Below, piece by piece: positions 63,789 through 64,000 of a stretch of DNA of 64,000 nt; positions within the stretch are counted from its first letter, which is position 1, and every line of letters starts with the position of its first letter. The notes under the pieces were generated by a model. That model did not search any database, was not told the DNA's origin, and worked only from the letters and a program-made list of their open reading frames with translations. The stretch is taken from assembly GCF_015666175.1 (NCBI RefSeq), contig NZ_JADPIE010000001.1, forward strand, positions 439,741 to 503,740, in the 5' to 3' direction. Position numbers and translations under genes: made by a program. The DNA is from Halonatronomonas betaini. GTDB lineage: Bacteria > Bacillota > Halanaerobiia > Halanaerobiales > Halarsenatibacteraceae.

Positions 63789-64000
63789 TTAATATATAAA
63801 TGGAATCATTCTATATTTATCTTTCTTCCACTTTTGATATTTATCGCCAAGTATATTGAGAAGTTTATCTTCTTCTTCTTTGATCCTATGCCGTAATGAC
63901 CATGACATTAAGATGATTGTAATAATAAATGCAATAAAATTTCCTAAATAAACAGGAATAGCAGTGGTTAAAAGCAAAAGACCAAGATAGAGAGGGTGTC
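63789..64000 (-). CDS. ICMT/PEMT-like membrane methyltransferase (partial)
   Basis: The last ~70 residues of a gene that runs off the right edge (its start is beyond 64000). On the minus strand the frame reads HPLYLGLLLLTTAIPVYLGN at the edge and continues without break. HPxYxG is part of the RHPxYxG motif of isoprenylcysteine carboxyl methyltransferase and phospholipid N-methyltransferase families. Then a membrane helix (FIAFIITIILMSW) and the end KEEEDKLLNILGDKYQKWKK, a typical EEExLxxxFGxxYxxY motif. SAM-dependent, membrane-bound. It precedes the CrtI-like gene on the same strand. Confidence 0.82.
   Translation of the reverse strand, partial: HPLYLGLLLLTTAIPVYLGNFIAFIITIILMSWSLRHRIKEEEDKLLNILGDKYQKWKKDKYRMIPFIY

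Overview
AT-rich chromosomal segment that reads like a Halanaerobiales-type anaerobe: a Firmicutes-related lineage with an outer membrane. This placement is inferred from gene content, not from a search. The clues are low-GC Firmicutes-style genes with strong Shine-Dalgarno sites and frequent TTG starts, together with solute-binding proteins that lack a lipobox cysteine, a MalF with a large extracytoplasmic insertion, anaerobe enzymes (methylglyoxal synthase, rubrerythrin-like protein, WrbA, FeoAB), and UGA codons used for selenocysteine.

Layout. (1) 0.1-4.9 kb: chemotaxis-type operon with one receptor, a CheA that lacks the phosphorylatable P1 domain, and two CheW proteins; there is no CheY, CheB or CheR. 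(2) 5.0-17.0 kb: six consecutive c-di-GMP genes, all with intact GGDEF motifs; four are GGDEF + HD-GYP bifunctional proteins with differing PAS/GAF/membrane sensor modules. Two decayed HD-GYP remnants lie between them, and the last gene is flanked by ~95-bp direct repeats. (3) 17.2-19.4 kb katG, then an 11-bp tandem repeat and tRNA-Leu(CAA). (4) 19.96-30.99 kb: a HesB/IscA-like selenoprotein, an AGCS amino-acid:cation symporter, a D-cysteine desulfhydrase-like enzyme, a YwiB-like protein, a baeRF-like protein, WrbA, two glycerophosphodiesterases, an LtaS-like enzyme, an IclR effector domain without its DNA-binding half, and a divergent uracil-DNA-glycosylase-like protein. (5) 31.3-41.7 kb: ECF S component, polA-mutM-coaE-mgsA, an incomplete oligopeptide ABC system, hflX, csoR-like. 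(6) 41.8-49.7 kb: LysM/M23 peptidase, then malR-malEFG-cyclomaltodextrinase. (7) 49.7-58.0 kb: rubrerythrin-like protein, a PhoP/PhoR-type two-component pair, Fur-family regulator, a 66-aa orphan, an asymmetric heterodimeric ABC exporter and a selenocysteine peroxiredoxin. (8) 58.1-62.3 kb: an operon preceded by a Fur-box match, with two nicotianamine-synthase-like proteins, a YbhN-like membrane protein, FeoA and a divergent FeoB. (9) 62.3-64.0 kb: a CrtI-like FAD enzyme and a partial ICMT-like methyltransferase on the minus strand.

The best candidates for something undescribed are the NAS-like/YbhN/NAS-like/FeoAB operon, the P1-less CheA array beside a c-di-GMP gene battery, and two selenoprotein genes that conventional gene calling would break or miss. 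A recurrent GCAGGAnTT-N11/12-RnnGAAt element upstream of several transcription units looks like a sigma-H-type promoter.
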